From the NCBI GenBank assembly GCA_030141605.1, contig JAQGDQ010000349.1, positions 187,997-250,736 of the forward strand: 62,740 nt of DNA, written 5' to 3'. The stretch is from Tubiluchus corallicola. Taxonomy: Eukaryota; Priapulida; Priapulimorpha; Priapulimorphida; Tubiluchidae. The notes under the pieces were generated by a model, which made no database searches, had not been told where the DNA came from, and saw only the letters and a list, made by a program, of their open reading frames with translations. Below, in pieces: positions 62,239 through 62,740 of the stretch. Within the stretch, counting starts at the first letter, position 1; each line of letters begins with the position of its first letter. The position numbers were made by a program, and so were the translations under genes.

Positions 62239-62740
62239 TACGTTATCGTTAATTGGCGCAGAGGGAGAACTTGTTTTTGATGTGAATTTCCGAGCGCATG
62301 TGTGCCTACAGCTCCGTTCACACGTCACCCTTTTGTTAGACTTACGTTGAAACATTTAGCTACGTTTCTCTCAGACTTTTTGCGTCGCTACTGTGGGAGT
62401 CGTGAACCCATTAGATGAAATCTGAACCATACTTTAGTCGTTCTAAAGGACTATGACCACAAACTACACGTGTCTGGAGAAGATATTTCGCTAGCGTACG
62501 CATTTTGGGGTGGCTGGTAGCGTAAGTAGGAACCCTTTAAATAGTTAGGAACACTGTATGATTTTTGTGTGTTTAGTCATTGCATTTATTTCATGCCATG
62601 CTGTTTAGTAGCGTTTTCAGATTAGCTTTTGCTTATTACTAATTTCCATTGTTTACAAAAAGCTCAATTATACAACTGTTTTTGTTTGTGTCATTAAACT
62701 TAATATTTTGTCATTTATTCGACTGGTTACAGTTTGGCTT
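62239..62740 (-). repeat. right arm of inverted repeat 2, cut by the window end
   Basis: Reverse complement of 61221-61721. Still matching at the last base of the window (ACAGTTTGGCTT), so the arm continues outside. Confidence 0.93.

Noticed and set aside
62028-62252. Frame in the loop of inverted repeat 2 as a transposase
   Set aside because: Only 74 codons, no DDE or other catalytic motif, and it runs into the repeat arm.

Overview
This is a stretch of nuclear DNA from an invertebrate animal. The reasons are spliceosomal splice signals, animal-type non-LTR retrotransposon remnants, very abundant microsatellites and minisatellites, AT-rich composition and very low gene density. No bacterial operon structure, rRNA gene, intact tRNA gene or CRISPR array is visible. 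The phylum cannot be fixed from the sequence alone.

Only two protein-coding loci are well supported. The first is a minus-strand coding exon (41958-42759, with leader sequence to 42869). It has a clean acceptor and a GTAAGT donor and encodes a disordered, Ser-Pro-rich N-terminus of a protein I do not recognise. The second is a plus-strand two-exon gene. It has an NRF1-type promoter palindrome at 50701, a leader exon ending CAG|GTAAGT at 50965, and a coding exon at 52309-52695. The product is a small secreted cysteine-rich protein with a hydrophobic C-terminal tail that suggests a GPI anchor.

The rest is repeat landscape. 1-5 kb: two Harbinger-type MITEs, a 20-bp minisatellite present in both orientations, and tetranucleotide arrays. 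7-10 kb: an 88-bp perfect palindrome, a direct repeat pair, a LINE 3' end with a tetranucleotide tail, and a 233-bp AAT array. 12-13.7 kb: a tRNA/5S-like element and a 65-bp minisatellite. 17.3-18.8 kb: nested inverted repeats and a symmetric pentanucleotide array. 19-21.8 kb: a dead LINE inserted inside an older tandem repeat, followed by a possible solo LTR. 23-30 kb: LINE ends, a hammerhead-ribozyme-like core, and short inverted-repeat elements. 31-38 kb: mostly microsatellites. 38-47 kb: LINE fragments, the minus-strand exon and a hairpin element. 48-50 kb: a 276-bp GT array. 51-62.7 kb: two large inverted repeats in succession. The first has arms of about 875 bp, almost identical, separated by 7.9 kb. 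The second has arms of at least 500 bp around a 517-bp loop and runs off the window end.

The strongest leads are the two inverted repeats and a diverged hairpin relative at 44.5 kb, the cysteine-rich secreted protein gene whose intron holds one inverted-repeat arm, and the hammerhead-like core at 24.83 kb. A further lead is that LINE 3' ends repeatedly abut tetranucleotide arrays. Nothing here demonstrates a new biological system; these are candidates read by eye.
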